Part shown: positions 8,101 to 16,023 of the stretch, in pieces
Numbering within the stretch: position 1 is the first letter of the stretch
Layout: each line of letters opens with the position of its first letter
Translations under genes and position numbers: made by a program
Source of the DNA: Lentzea tibetensis
GTDB taxonomy: Bacteria; Actinomycetota; Actinomycetes; Mycobacteriales; Pseudonocardiaceae
Direction: 5' to 3'
Length of the DNA stretch: 64,000 bases
NCBI RefSeq assembly: GCF_007845675.1
Contig: NZ_VOBR01000010.1
Coordinates: 117,530-181,529 of the forward strand
Notes under the pieces: model-generated
Told to the model about the DNA's origin: nothing
The model's input: the letters and a program-made list of their open reading frames with translations, nothing else
Databases searched by the model: none

Positions 8101-10003
8101 CCTCGCCAGTGCGTTGAACGGCCTTTGCAGCTCCTACTGCAGCGTCGGTCGCCACGCCGAGGCGCTCGCCCCGATCGAAGAAGCCATCACGCTCCTGCGT
8201 GAGGCGGCAGCGACCAACCCCGCCCACATCGCCGACCTCGGCGGAGCCCTGCACAACCTCGTGAACGTGCGGCACAGACTCGGGCGCGGTTCCGAAACCC
8301 TCGAGCTGGCCGCGGAAGCGGTCGACCTCTTCCGCGCAGCGGTGGCCGTCAATCCCATGCACGTACCCGCACTCGCCTCGGCACTCAGCAACCTGGGAGT
8401 CAACTGCAAGAACAACGCGCACACCACCGCGGCGATCGCCGCACTGGAGGAAGCCGTCGCGCTGTACCGGGACGCGGCGACCGGCAACCCCGCGCACCGG
8501 CCCGGTCTCGCCGGGATGCTCATCAACCTCGCCCGGTGCCACGGAGAGGTCGAGCGCCACACCGAAGCGATCGCCTGCGCCGAGGAAGCCGTGACGTTGC
8601 TGCGCGAGGCGGCCGCCACCAGCTCCGCCCATCTGCCCGACCTCGCTCTGGCACTCCACAGCGTCGGCGTCTGGAAGAGCAGGACGAACCACCACGCCGA
8701 AGCGATCGCCACCACCCGCGAGGCCGTCGAGCTGCGTCGTCCCTTGGCGACGCACAATCCCGCACACGTCCCGGACCTGGCCAAGGCGCTCAAGAACATC
8801 GGCTCGTGGCACGTCGAGCTCGCGCAGCTCGCCGAGGCCGTCGAACCACTCGAGGAGTCCATCGAGCTGCTCACGACGGCAGCGGCCGGCAACCCGACGC
8901 TCCTGCCCGAACTCGCCTCCGCACTCACCGATCTGACCCGTCTGCTGGAGGACTCCGACGACGAACGGGTCGAGGCGGCCTGGCAGCACGCGCTCGACGC
9001 CGTGCCCACCGGCGACGCGACCAGGTTGCTGGTGTCCCGCTCGGACGCGGCAGAACGGGGCGATCCGCGGACAGCCGCCTGGTTGCAGGTGGCCGAGCGG
9101 GATGGCGATCGCCGAGTCGTCGCGGCCGCGCGCGATCGGGCGCGCGGGCACTGGCGTGCCAGTTCTGACGCGTGGGCGACCGCGTGGGCGGTCACGACGA
9201 ACACCGACACGCTGCCCAGTTGGCTGACCGTCGACGAGGACGAGTTGGCGCTGGCGAAGGAATGGATCAGCGCGGGCTCGGTCGAGGGCCAGAGAGAGGT
9301 TCTGCGGGCGCACCCGGAGTTGCTCGACGCGTCCTTCGACCTGGCGGTGCGCGAAGCTCTGGCCGGGGAGAGCCGGGAGGTCGCGAAGGCCTACTCGGCT
9401 CATCGGGACGAAGCGCGCTCAGCCGGGGTCGACGCCTCGTACCGGAAGCTGGTCAGGGTGAGCCTCGCGGCGGACTTCCTGTGGGCGGATCCGGCCACCC
9501 GGCGCCTGCTGCTCACCGAACGCCGCGCCGAGCTGTTCGACGAGGAGTTCGTCGAACCGCTGAAGCGGATGGCCACGGAAGACGACCTGGACCAGAACGT
9601 CGGCAACCGGGCGAGGATCGCACTGGCGTTGATCGACTTCGCCCAGGCGGGCCACGACGAGCAGCTCACCGCGACATTGGACGCGCTGGAGCAGCGCGAC
9701 CGGCTGGCCGCGCTGCTGGACGAGACCGCCCGCCGCCCCGACGCACCGGCCCTGGCGCACATCGCGATGGTCGCGTTCCTGACGTCCGAGGAGAACGTCG
9801 AGGCGATGAACGCGCTGTTCTACTTCGAGGTCGCGAGCGCGATCGACGGGGACGACGACTGCGGAGGCCACCTTCGCGACGCCTGTGAACTCGCACCCGA
9901 CGAGCGGACCGCGTGGATCACTCGGCTGGCCGAGCTCGGCGCGGTCCACCCGAGGGTGCTGCCGTTGATCAAGATGCTGGCGGTGCCAGACCCCGCCCCG
10001 TGA
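5126..10003 (+). CDS. Caspase-like / P-loop STAND NTPase / TPR protein (NLR-like)
   Basis: A 1625-residue protein. Residues 1-200 form a caspase-like (peptidase C14/CHAT) domain with the catalytic dyad H76 in LLWSGHGSND and C118 in FIIDTCQAEA. A P-loop NTPase follows, with Walker A GSAGTGKS at 282-289, Walker B VIVIDGLDEA with D380, D383 and E384, and a sensor strand SVVVSTRPL near 410. A helical winged-helix-like stretch leads into about 14 TPR units of roughly 45 residues (about 675-1270). The C-terminal module of about 350 residues is shared with the protein at 2-1474. This is the layout of STAND sensor-effectors: TPRs sense or autoinhibit, the NTPase oligomerises, and the protease executes. 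The trigger and protease substrate are unknown. A GAGGGGA ribosome site precedes ATG 5126. No membrane segment is seen. Confidence 0.92.
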   Translation: MGKRGVFIGVGIDTYDVGLRRLDHAVADVSAVAECLSTSYEGEPLLNGTTDDVTRHLKSFEGKADGRALVLLWSGHGSNDAGLRLATRNDVDDLAAAEVIRRCVRSRANQLLFIIDTCQAEAVLHAAHQAAEWITNLEAPHEHVWFGFLVSCSTADYGARDGAFGALLVKLLKHGPDSPDQKRRWSRHNRFILGEDLGQALLEEWRGEQRPDFLRRGRGWYMLPNPLWTEDAPEEVVEHLLLAARGGASEDRRSWFTGRAAEVDQVVSWVVAAEPGVRVVTGSAGTGKSAIVGRVVSMSNAEERAGLRWTHADPGRGSVTAHVHARGLTADLVADVLDGQLVRAGLLPPEPAGRRNAAELVGAVQRAVTESSTVPVIVIDGLDEARGDSLAIASDVISRLAPFASVVVSTRPLTVIGGDGPRDVLSATEVLDLDLPRHQESGRAAINDYVRHRLSDVDVTMDAEEVARHLESSSVTKRPFLLARVITDQLRATPVDTSRPDWRQRVAGSIEEAFDHDLGRAEPPPPDSTSGLTPQQLARTMLTALTWGMGAGFPEAEWLAVASALADTPLDRDHVSWAVDQLGRYVVQDGAGGVAVYRLAHQSLSDHLRPARDSTADPGALRVLGALLARYEQLLADGQKSWEPAYLRDYAWLHAAKAGNDGLVALRELATRTTGLRADVADASMYLSNDARTRGRHTEAIAPIEDAVLLYTALAEDDPVYTSDLIRAQMQLGICYDEVGRTSDAIAPTEQASALVRELAAHHPVFVPGFAGTLINLGNWYSGVGRQADAIAATEEAVSLVRAAMTTSPDLWPTLATALSNLGVMYGDVGRYADALAPAEEAVALYRSTGKPVRAADFAGLLTNLSNLYNHLGRHAEAIECIENSVVLARLAAAGNPEELPRLVRALINLGSSYDKVGRWAEALAPAEEAVANARVLAEHNPGCAGDLAKALIHLGMRYRAVGRDSDAIAPAEEAVALRRALVVRHPAHRTDLASALNGLCSSYCSVGRHAEALAPIEEAITLLREAAATNPAHIADLGGALHNLVNVRHRLGRGSETLELAAEAVDLFRAAVAVNPMHVPALASALSNLGVNCKNNAHTTAAIAALEEAVALYRDAATGNPAHRPGLAGMLINLARCHGEVERHTEAIACAEEAVTLLREAAATSSAHLPDLALALHSVGVWKSRTNHHAEAIATTREAVELRRPLATHNPAHVPDLAKALKNIGSWHVELAQLAEAVEPLEESIELLTTAAAGNPTLLPELASALTDLTRLLEDSDDERVEAAWQHALDAVPTGDATRLLVSRSDAAERGDPRTAAWLQVAERDGDRRVVAAARDRARGHWRASSDAWATAWAVTTNTDTLPSWLTVDEDELALAKEWISAGSVEGQREVLRAHPELLDASFDLAVREALAGESREVAKAYSAHRDEARSAGVDASYRKLVRVSLAADFLWADPATRRLLLTERRAELFDEEFVEPLKRMATEDDLDQNVGNRARIALALIDFAQAGHDEQLTATLDALEQRDRLAALLDETARRPDAPALAHIAMVAFLTSEENVEAMNALFYFEVASAIDGDDDCGGHLRDACELAPDERTAWITRLAELGAVHPRVLPLIKMLAVPDPAP

Positions 10004-10538
10004 GCAGGATCAACCTGTCCAACTGGGACGCGTCGCCGGGCACCGGGAGTGCGTCGGCGAACGCACCGCCGCGCTCCGGCCCGGAAGGCGGGAACTCCGC
10101 CACGAACTCCAGCGCACCGGCCACCGACTCGGCGGACGGCTCGTAGTCCTGGCCCAGCGCACGGGAGATGTCCCAGCCGTGCACGACGAGCTCGTTCAGC
10201 GCCACGCAACCGGCCACGTCGCCCGGCAGGTCGACGCCACCGGCCTGCGTCATGCCCTCCCACGCGTCGGGTGCGCGCCACGCCTCCGCCAGCGCGTCCA
10301 GGCGCTCGGCGAACGTCTCGCGCCAGCCGTCCTCGAGGCGCGACGCGTCGCCGGAAGGCGCGCTCTGCAACGGTTTCTTGATCGCGGCACCGTGGAACGC
10401 CAGCGCCAGGCCGCCCACGTGCTCGACGAGGTCGCCCAGCACGTAGTCGGGACAAGGCGTTGCCAGCGAGAGCTGGTCGTCCTTGATGTCAGCCAACAAG
10501 GCGGCCATGCACCGTGCCGCCGGCCCCAGATCGTGCAT
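9969..10538 (-). CDS. TIGR03086-type DinB/mycothiol-isomerase-like protein
   Basis: A 189-residue four-helix protein of the maleylpyruvate-isomerase N-terminal/DinB superfamily. Metal-ligand positions are visible: an EHVGGLALAFHGAAI helix and the late NELVVHGWDISRALG motif (His-x-x-Asp). Family members use mycothiol or bind a divalent metal, but most have no proven reaction. ATG 10538 overlaps the stop of the upstream YbjN-like gene by one base (TGATG), so the two are translationally coupled. The 3' end overlaps the end of the caspase-like gene by 35 bp on the opposite strand. Confidence 0.8.
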   Translation of the reverse strand: MHDLGPAARCMAALLADIKDDQLSLATPCPDYVLGDLVEHVGGLALAFHGAAIKKPLQSAPSGDASRLEDGWRETFAERLDALAEAWRAPDAWEGMTQAGGVDLPGDVAGCVALNELVVHGWDISRALGQDYEPSAESVAGALEFVAEFPPSGPERGGAFADALPVPGDASQLDRLILLTGRGLAPPAS

Positions 10539-10948
10539 CAGTATCCGTCTCCTCCCCAGAACTGCTCCTCCAGCGTGTCCGCCGTGCCGGCGAGCAACGC
10601 GAGAGGCTCGGTGAACTCCTCGATGTCCAGGTTCGCGAGCGGCAGCGCGTGGCGGACGACGACGTGGTCGCCCATGATCGCGACACCGCACGCGACGGTG
10701 GACTTGCCGACCTCTTCCAGCAGTGCCTTGAGGTCGACCGTGGCGACCAGGCCGCACGGCGAGGCGATCTGCACCCACTCGTGCCGCCGGTCGAGCACCT
10801 CGCGGCAGATGATGACGACCTGGGTGCGCGGGTCGTCGTCCTCGTCCTCGTCGCCGAAGCCGACGAGGATGCGCAGCTCCTCGGGCTCGTCGCTGATCAC
10901 TTCGTAAGAGCGGCGGACGTACTCCGCGAGATCTGCCCACGTTGCCAT
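10538..10948 (-). CDS. YbjN-like / type III secretion chaperone-fold small protein
   Basis: A 136-residue acidic protein starting MATWADLAEYVRRSYEV. Strands such as ELRILVGFGDE, TQVVIICREVLDR, HEWVQIASPCG and VVVRHALPLANLDIEEF, followed by a C-terminal helix around AGTADTLEEQFWGG, match the YbjN/CesT-like fold common in actinobacteria. Function is unknown; members often behave as small adaptors. It sits between the TetR gene (10 bp upstream) and the TIGR03086 gene (1-bp overlap), so the three form one minus-strand unit. The longer frame to 11014 would run into the TetR coding sequence and is less likely. Confidence 0.7.
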   Translation of the reverse strand: MATWADLAEYVRRSYEVISDEPEELRILVGFGDEDEDDDPRTQVVIICREVLDRRHEWVQIASPCGLVATVDLKALLEEVGKSTVACGVAIMGDHVVVRHALPLANLDIEEFTEPLALLAGTADTLEEQFWGGDGY

Positions 10949-10958
10949 GACAACAACC

Positions 10959-11498
10959 CTACGGGCGAACGACCGCCCACACGGCGTCAGCCACCAGGGA
11001 ACGAGCATCGGCAAGGGAGAACGCGCCCATCAGGAAACGGCGCACCGACTCGTGCGCGGGGCCCATCACCACCGGGTCCAACGCCCACTGCGGCAAAGCG
11101 CGGATCTCCCCCGCCTCCATCCGGGCGCCGAACCACGCGAGCACCGGTTCGAACAGCTCGAGCTTCGCGGACACGTCGGCCGTCGCCGGTGCGGTGTAGA
11201 GGAAACGGGCGCGCGACGGGTTCGACTCGACCCAGTGCAGGTAGCGCTCGGCGACCTCGCGGACCACGACGGACGCGGGGCGGTCGTCGAGCGCTGGGCG
11301 CATCGCCGCGACGCAGCGGGCGAAGCTGTCGACGTACAGGGCCGCGAAGACGCCCGCCCTGCTGCCGAAGTGGTGGTAGATGCTGCCGTTCGACACGCCG
11401 GAGCGGTCGGTCAGCGCGGTGATCGTGACGGCGTCCAGGCCGCCCGCGTCGACCAGCGCGAGCGCGGCGTCCAGCACAGACTGTCTCGCATCGGTCAT
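10959..11498 (-). CDS. TetR-family transcriptional regulator
   Basis: A 179-residue regulator. The N-terminal helix-turn-helix reads DAVTITALTDRSGVSNGSIY followed by HHFGSRAGVFAALY, and a roughly 120-residue ligand-binding domain follows. It is divergent from an acyl-CoA synthetase gene, and the 40-bp gap holds palindromes ending in CTCTAG. It most likely represses both transcripts and is released by an acyl-CoA or related ligand, which is inference from family and position. Downstream genes in the same direction encode the YbjN-like and DinB-like proteins. Confidence 0.88.
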   Translation of the reverse strand: MTDARQSVLDAALALVDAGGLDAVTITALTDRSGVSNGSIYHHFGSRAGVFAALYVDSFARCVAAMRPALDDRPASVVVREVAERYLHWVESNPSRARFLYTAPATADVSAKLELFEPVLAWFGARMEAGEIRALPQWALDPVVMGPAHESVRRFLMGAFSLADARSLVADAVWAVVRP

Positions 11499-11503
11499 AG
11501 ACG

Positions 11504-11537
11504 CTAGAGTACCGCTCTAGAGCAACGCTCCAGAGGA
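11504..11537. promoter_or_regulatory. Probable TetR operator pair
   Basis: CTAGAG-TACCG-CTCTAG (11504-11520) is a perfect 17-bp inverted repeat. The overlapping TAGAGC-AAC-GCTCCA is a second, slightly imperfect one. Both lie between divergent starts at 11498 and 11539 and would cover the core promoter of at least one gene. Confidence 0.65.
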
Positions 11538-11538
11538 G

Positions 11539-13140
11539 ATGGCAATGGCGCACTCGATCCCGGACCTGCTGCGCGCCCGCGTCGGACAGACCCCCGACGC
11601 CGAGGCGATGCGCTACCGAGCAGGCGACGGCTGGGCTCGGCTCACATGGGCCGAGCTGCAGGAACGCGTCCGGCGCCAGGCGTTCGGGCTCGTGGAGCTG
11701 GGGCTGCGGCCGGGTGACCGGGTCGCGCTCATGGGCGGCACGACGATCGACTGGATCATCACCGACCTCGCCGTGCTCGCGGCCGGTGGCGCCACCACGA
11801 CGATCTACCCGAACAGCACCGCGGGCGAGTGCGCGCACATCATCAGCGACTCGGGCAGCGCCATCGCGGTCGTCGACACCGACGCGCAGGCCGCGATGCT
11901 CGACGTGCCGCACGTGCTGCGGTTCGGACAGGTCCCCGAGGCCGACGGCGACTACGACGCGCTGGTCGACGCGCGCGGTGCGCACGACCTCGCCACGCTG
12001 ATCTACACGTCCGGCACGACCGGGACGCCGAAGGGCGTCGAGCTGACCCACGAGAACTGGCTGCGCACGTCGGAGGCCGTGGCGTCGCTGGGCATCCTGC
12101 GCCCCGACGACCTGCACTTCCTGTGGCTGCCGCTGTCGCACGCGTTCGGCAAGGTGCTCACCATGGCGATGATCGCGGCCGGCGTGCCGACCGCCGTCGA
12201 CGGCTCGGTGGAGCGGATCGTCGACAACCTGGGCGAGCTTCGTCCCACGATCGTCGCCGCCGCGCCGCGGATCTTCGAGAAGATCCACGGCCGGATCGTC
12301 GCCGGTGCGCGGGCCAAGGGCGCGGTCGCGCAGAAGATGTTCGAGTGGGCCGACCGCGACCACCCGAAGTGGACGCACTGGCTCGCGGACCGGTTGGTGT
12401 ACAGCAAGTTGCGTGACCGGGTCGGCGGGCGGATCCGGTACTTCGTGTCCGGCTCGGCGCCGTTGTCACCGGAGATCGGCCGCTTCTTCGAACGCGCGGG
12501 CATCACGATCCTGGAGGGCTACGGCCTGACCGAGTCGTCCGCGGCGACGTTCCTCAACCGGCCTGGCCAGCACGCGTTCGGCACGGTCGGCCCGCCCATC
12601 CCCGGCATGGACGTGCGCATCGCCGACGACGGCGAGGTCCTGATCCACGGCCCCGGCGTCATGCGCGGCTACCACAACCGGCCGGACGAGACCGCGACCT
12701 CGATCGTCGACGGCTGGCTGCACACCGGCGACATCGGCGAACTGGACTCCGCGGGCAGGCTGCGGATCACCGACCGCAAGAAGGAGCTGATCAAGACCTC
12801 GGGCGGCAAGTACGTCGCGCCGACGCCGATCGAGTCGCGCGTCAAGGCCGCGTCGCCCTACATCAGCAACGTGCTGGTGCACGGCGATCGCCGCCAGTAC
12901 TGCGTCGCGCTGGTGACGCTCGACCCGGACACCGTGTCGTCCGAAGTGGATACCCAGGCCGAGGTGCGCCACGCCGTCGACACCGTCAACGCCACGCTGG
13001 CCCGGCACGAGACGATCAAGAAGTTCGCCGTGCTGCAGCACGACTTCAGCGTCGAGGACGGCCTGCTGACCGCGAGCCTCAAGCCGCGGCGACGGGAGAT
13101 CGAGAAGCGCTACGCGGAAGTGCTCGACGGCCTGTACTAG
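11539..13140 (+). CDS. Long-chain acyl-CoA synthetase (AMP-forming)
   Basis: A 533-residue ANL-superfamily enzyme that activates a fatty acid with ATP and CoA. The P-loop LIYTSGTTGTPKGVEL lies near residue 154. VSGSAPLSPEIGRFF and the adenine motif EGYGLTESSAATF follow. GWLHTGDIGELDSAGRLRIT and the hinge RKKELIKTSGGKYVAP lead to the C-terminal subdomain. It resembles FadD15-type long-chain ligases rather than medium-chain ones, judged by the YVAPTPIES segment and the inserted helices around KIHGRIV. ATG 11539 is preceded by AGAGGAG; a second in-frame ATG at 11545 is possible. Its operator-bearing promoter faces the TetR gene. Confidence 0.9.
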   Translation: MAMAHSIPDLLRARVGQTPDAEAMRYRAGDGWARLTWAELQERVRRQAFGLVELGLRPGDRVALMGGTTIDWIITDLAVLAAGGATTTIYPNSTAGECAHIISDSGSAIAVVDTDAQAAMLDVPHVLRFGQVPEADGDYDALVDARGAHDLATLIYTSGTTGTPKGVELTHENWLRTSEAVASLGILRPDDLHFLWLPLSHAFGKVLTMAMIAAGVPTAVDGSVERIVDNLGELRPTIVAAAPRIFEKIHGRIVAGARAKGAVAQKMFEWADRDHPKWTHWLADRLVYSKLRDRVGGRIRYFVSGSAPLSPEIGRFFERAGITILEGYGLTESSAATFLNRPGQHAFGTVGPPIPGMDVRIADDGEVLIHGPGVMRGYHNRPDETATSIVDGWLHTGDIGELDSAGRLRITDRKKELIKTSGGKYVAPTPIESRVKAASPYISNVLVHGDRRQYCVALVTLDPDTVSSEVDTQAEVRHAVDTVNATLARHETIKKFAVLQHDFSVEDGLLTASLKPRRREIEKRYAEVLDGLY

Positions 13141-13747
13141 CCAGCGCCCACACCGCGACGACGAGCAGCGCGGCCACCTCGGTGACCACCAGCAGCCGTT
13201 CGGTGTAGCCGAGCGGGAACACCCGCCACCACGCGGTGCCCGCGACCACGTTCATGACGATCGCGTACAGGATCGGCGTGAACGCGAGCACCGACAGCAC
13301 GCCGAACCCGAACGTCCAGCGCGCGTGGCCCGCCCACTCGCGGTGCCGCAGCCACGGCCGCGCGAGCAGCATCATCGCGATCGGCAGGCTGATGAACGCC
13401 ATCATGCTGGCGAACCGGTGGATGCTGCCGCTGGCGCTCGGCCCGACCGACCAGTCGTGCTTGGGGAACGCCACGACCAGCGCCAGCCCCACCGACCACA
13501 GCACCAGCGCGACCGCGCCACCCGACCGCCACCGCGCGAGCCCCCGGTGGACCAGCACCGCGAGGATCGCGAGCGACCCGGCCGCGAGCAGCAGCACCGC
13601 GCTGTCGAACACCCAGCGGTACGGGCCCAGCGCGTACACGCTGATGGTGCGCCGCATCGCGCCCACGGTCAGGTCGAGGGTGCCGATCATGAGCACGGTG
13701 GCGAGTACGGCCAGGGATCCGCCGATGGCGGTGAGTCGGGGTATCAC
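13079..13747 (-). CDS. DUF998 family integral membrane protein
   Basis: A 222-residue protein with six apparent membrane segments, a PKHDWSVGPSASGSIHRFAS loop between helices 3 and 4 (typical DUF998 His/Asp loop) and a basic C-terminal tail. Function is unknown. It starts with GTG at 13747. The 3' end overlaps the acyl-CoA synthetase gene by 62 bp on the opposite strand, so the two are convergent. There is no partner gene in the same direction except the LysR gene 54 bp upstream, and co-transcription with it is possible. Confidence 0.75.
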   Translation of the reverse strand: MIPRLTAIGGSLAVLATVLMIGTLDLTVGAMRRTISVYALGPYRWVFDSAVLLLAAGSLAILAVLVHRGLARWRSGGAVALVLWSVGLALVVAFPKHDWSVGPSASGSIHRFASMMAFISLPIAMMLLARPWLRHREWAGHARWTFGFGVLSVLAFTPILYAIVMNVVAGTAWWRVFPLGYTERLLVVTEVAALLVVAVWALASTGRRALPRSASRSPVAAA

Positions 13748-13801
13748 GCCTGCCCAACGGCTGGGCGAATCGTCCGGTTCCTGGCTTGAGGAAGTCGACA
13801 G

Positions 13802-14677
13802 CTACGCCAACTGCTCGGCGGCCGTAGCCGCCACCGCTTCGGCCACGGCCGCCAGCGCGGGCGAGTCGAGCTTCCACTGCTGCCAGTACAGCGGAGAGTC
13901 GATCGGACGCCCAGGAGCGAGGTTGACCAGCGCACCCGAGCGTTCCAGCGGCTCAGCGGCCTGGATGCCGAGCATCCCCCACCCCATCCCGGCCACGACG
14001 GCCTCGAGGAACGCGTCCAGCGCGGGCAGGTGGTGGCGCCACCGGCCGGCGCCGCGGCCTCCGGTGAGTGACCGGACGAACTCGTCCTGCAGGTCGTCGT
14101 TGCGGTCGAACACCACGACGGGCGCGTCGGGCAGCGACTGCCGCAAAGGCGTGCCGGCAGGCAGCCAGCGGGCGACGAACGCGGGGCTCGCCACCGGCAC
14201 GTAGCGCAGGCTGCCGAGCCTGCGCACCGAGCAGCCCGCGACCGGCTCGGGCGAGGACGTCACGGCCGCCATCACCCTGCCCTCGCGCAGCAGTGCGACG
14301 GTGTGGTCCTGGTCCTCGCGGTGCAGCTCGAAGCAGATGCGCAGCGGCACGCGGGTGAGCGCGGGCAGGAACCACGTCGACAGCGAGTCCGAGTTCACCG
14401 CGATCGGCAGCCGCACGGGCTCGCCGTCGTCGGTCATGCCCAGCTCGGACCACGTGTCGTGTTCCAGGCGCACGAGCTGGCGCGCGAACCGCACCACGAC
14501 CTCGCCGGACTCGGTCACCCGCACCGGCTTCGACCGGGTCAGCAGCACGCGGCCGGTGCGCTGTTCGAGCGCCTTGATCCGCTGGCTCACCGCGGACGGC
14601 GTCACGTGCAGCACCGCGGCCGCCGCGTCGAACGTGCCCTCGTCGACGACGGCCAGCAGGGTGCGCGCGAGTTCCAT
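13802..14677 (-). CDS. lysG: LysR-type regulator of the LysG/ArgP group
   Basis: A 291-residue LysR regulator. The N-terminal wHTH is TFDAAAAVLHVTPSAVSQR followed by IKALEQRTGRVLL. The effector domain contains CFELHREDQDHTVALLREG and the MGWGMLGIQAAEPL segment seen in ArgP/LysG. It sits head-to-head with a LysE exporter gene, the classical lysG-lysE arrangement in which basic amino acids trigger exporter synthesis. ATG 14677 was chosen because the domain begins exactly there; the open frame continues upstream only through the exporter gene. Symbol given by homology and synteny. Confidence 0.88.
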   Translation of the reverse strand: MELARTLLAVVDEGTFDAAAAVLHVTPSAVSQRIKALEQRTGRVLLTRSKPVRVTESGEVVVRFARQLVRLEHDTWSELGMTDDGEPVRLPIAVNSDSLSTWFLPALTRVPLRICFELHREDQDHTVALLREGRVMAAVTSSPEPVAGCSVRRLGSLRYVPVASPAFVARWLPAGTPLRQSLPDAPVVVFDRNDDLQDEFVRSLTGGRGAGRWRHHLPALDAFLEAVVAGMGWGMLGIQAAEPLERSGALVNLAPGRPIDSPLYWQQWKLDSPALAAVAEAVAATAAEQLA

Positions 14678-14746
14678 CACGAGCGCTAATGATACGTAAA
14701 GAACTTTAGCTGTACTGATGACGAGGCGGTTCCTAGCGTCAGTGCC
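14678..14746. promoter_or_regulatory. lysG-lysE divergent control region
   Basis: This 69-bp gap between divergent genes is the most AT-rich stretch nearby (taatgatacgtaaagaac). It would hold both promoters and the LysG site; a LysR-type T-N11-A box cannot be fixed by eye. Confidence 0.5.
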
Positions 14747-15316
14747 ATGGGGAACCTGCTGCTCGGCTACGGGACCGGACTCTCGCTCATCGTCGCGATC
14801 GGCGCGCAGAACGCTTTCGTGCTGCGCCAAGGCATCCGCCGCCACTCGGTGCTCGCGGTGGTGGCCATCTGCGCGCTGTCGGACGCGGTGCTCATCGCGC
14901 TCGGCGTGGGCGGAGTCGGTGCGGTGGTGGCGAAGTTCCCCGACGCGCTGAAGGTCATCGGTGTCGTCGGCGGCGGTTTCCTGCTGTGCTACGGGTTCCT
15001 GGCCGCTCGGCGGGCGGTGCGGCCGCACGCGCTGGTGCCCGCGGCAGGCGGTTCGACGGTGGTGACGTGCCTCGCGCTGACGTGGCTCAACCCGCACGTG
15101 TACCTGGACATCCTGCTGCTGGGTTCCATCGCGGCGGGCAGCTGGTCGTTCGCACTCGGCGCGGTGCTCGCCAGCATCACCTGGTTCTCCGCGCTCGGGT
15201 TCGGCGCGCGGCTGCTCAGCGGGTTCTTCGCGCGGCCAGCGTCGTGGCGGGTGCTCGACGGGCTCGTCGCCGCGACCATGGTCGCGCTCGGCGTAACGCT
15301 CATCGCCGGAATCTGA
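14747..15316 (+). CDS. lysE: LysE/ArgO basic amino acid exporter
   Basis: A 189-residue membrane protein with about six hydrophobic segments. The first carries the diagnostic IVAIGAQNAFVLRQGIRRH motif of the LysE family, and the central TWLNPHVYLDILLLGSIA matches the conserved TxLNPHxYLD element. It exports lysine or arginine and protects against toxic accumulation during peptide use. The divergent LysR gene is its likely activator. The next gene begins 10 bp downstream and may be co-transcribed. Confidence 0.92.
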   Translation: MGNLLLGYGTGLSLIVAIGAQNAFVLRQGIRRHSVLAVVAICALSDAVLIALGVGGVGAVVAKFPDALKVIGVVGGGFLLCYGFLAARRAVRPHALVPAAGGSTVVTCLALTWLNPHVYLDILLLGSIAAGSWSFALGAVLASITWFSALGFGARLLSGFFARPASWRVLDGLVAATMVALGVTLIAGI

Positions 15317-15326
15317 CAACACAGCC

Positions 15327-16019
15327 GTGGACAACCTCTGGATCACCAACGGCGACCACCTCGTCGAGTGGACGGCCGATCTGAGCGACGCCGAGCCCGC
15401 CGCGCTGCTCGGCTGGCTGCGCCGCGTGCTCGACGCCGGTGTGCGGCACCAGGTGTACGAGGTGGTCGAGGCACCCGGCTACCAGGGCGATCTTCTGATG
15501 GGGATCGAACGCCGGTTCGCCGAGGACGGGGTGCTCGACCTGTGCCACTTCGCGTCGTCCGGGATGGCGCCGCGCGACGGCGTCACGCTGCGGGTCGCGG
15601 CGCTGATGGCGTACGCGGAGTCCGGTGAGGTCGTCGAGCGCCGGGTCGAGAACCTGGGGGCACTGCTGCGCGAGCTGCGTCCCGCCGACGTCGACGTCTC
15701 CGCCGGACTGATGGTCGACTGCCCGCCGATCGACCTGTACGGCCCGTTGCTCGCCGGTCCCGGCCGGGCGCGCGTGCACTTCCGGCTGCGCAGCGACATC
15801 TGGTTCCCGTGGGTGCTCGGCTTCCTCGCCGAGACGTTCGAGGTGACGCCGAGCCACGACAACCGCCCGCTCGCCGAGCGGCACACGCCCCGGCTCACCG
15901 CGTTCCTGGCCGAAGCGAGAACGGCGACCGAGGACGTCGGCGGCACGTGGTCGCTGGACGAGGAGGTCCGGTTCACGCGACGCGACCTGGTCACCGAGGC
16001 GGGCGTCAGCATATGCTGA
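15327..16019 (+). CDS. Conserved hypothetical protein, 230 aa
   Basis: I do not recognise the family. The protein is soluble and acidic, with no signal peptide or membrane helix. Tryptophan-rich segments (MDNLWITNGDHLVEW and RLRSDIWFPWVLGFLAETFE) and the tail GTWSLDEEVRFTRRDLV suggest a mixed alpha/beta fold. It begins with GTG 10 bp after lysE, and a small HTH gene follows 4 bp after its stop, so it is probably transcribed with both. Codon use matches neighbours. A role in basic amino acid response would be speculation. Confidence 0.7.
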   Translation: MDNLWITNGDHLVEWTADLSDAEPAALLGWLRRVLDAGVRHQVYEVVEAPGYQGDLLMGIERRFAEDGVLDLCHFASSGMAPRDGVTLRVAALMAYAESGEVVERRVENLGALLRELRPADVDVSAGLMVDCPPIDLYGPLLAGPGRARVHFRLRSDIWFPWVLGFLAETFEVTPSHDNRPLAERHTPRLTAFLAEARTATEDVGGTWSLDEEVRFTRRDLVTEAGVSIC

Positions 16020-16023
16020 CGAT

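Noticed and set aside
5972-9403. 1143-codon open frame on the minus strand
   Set aside because: It is a shadow of the TPR region; its protein is Arg/Gly/Val low-complexity with no motif, while the plus strand has a complete multi-domain protein.
13802-15349. A 515-residue LysR protein
   Set aside because: The extra N-terminal 220 residues come from the antisense of lysE and are low-complexity; the LysR domain starts at ATG 14677.
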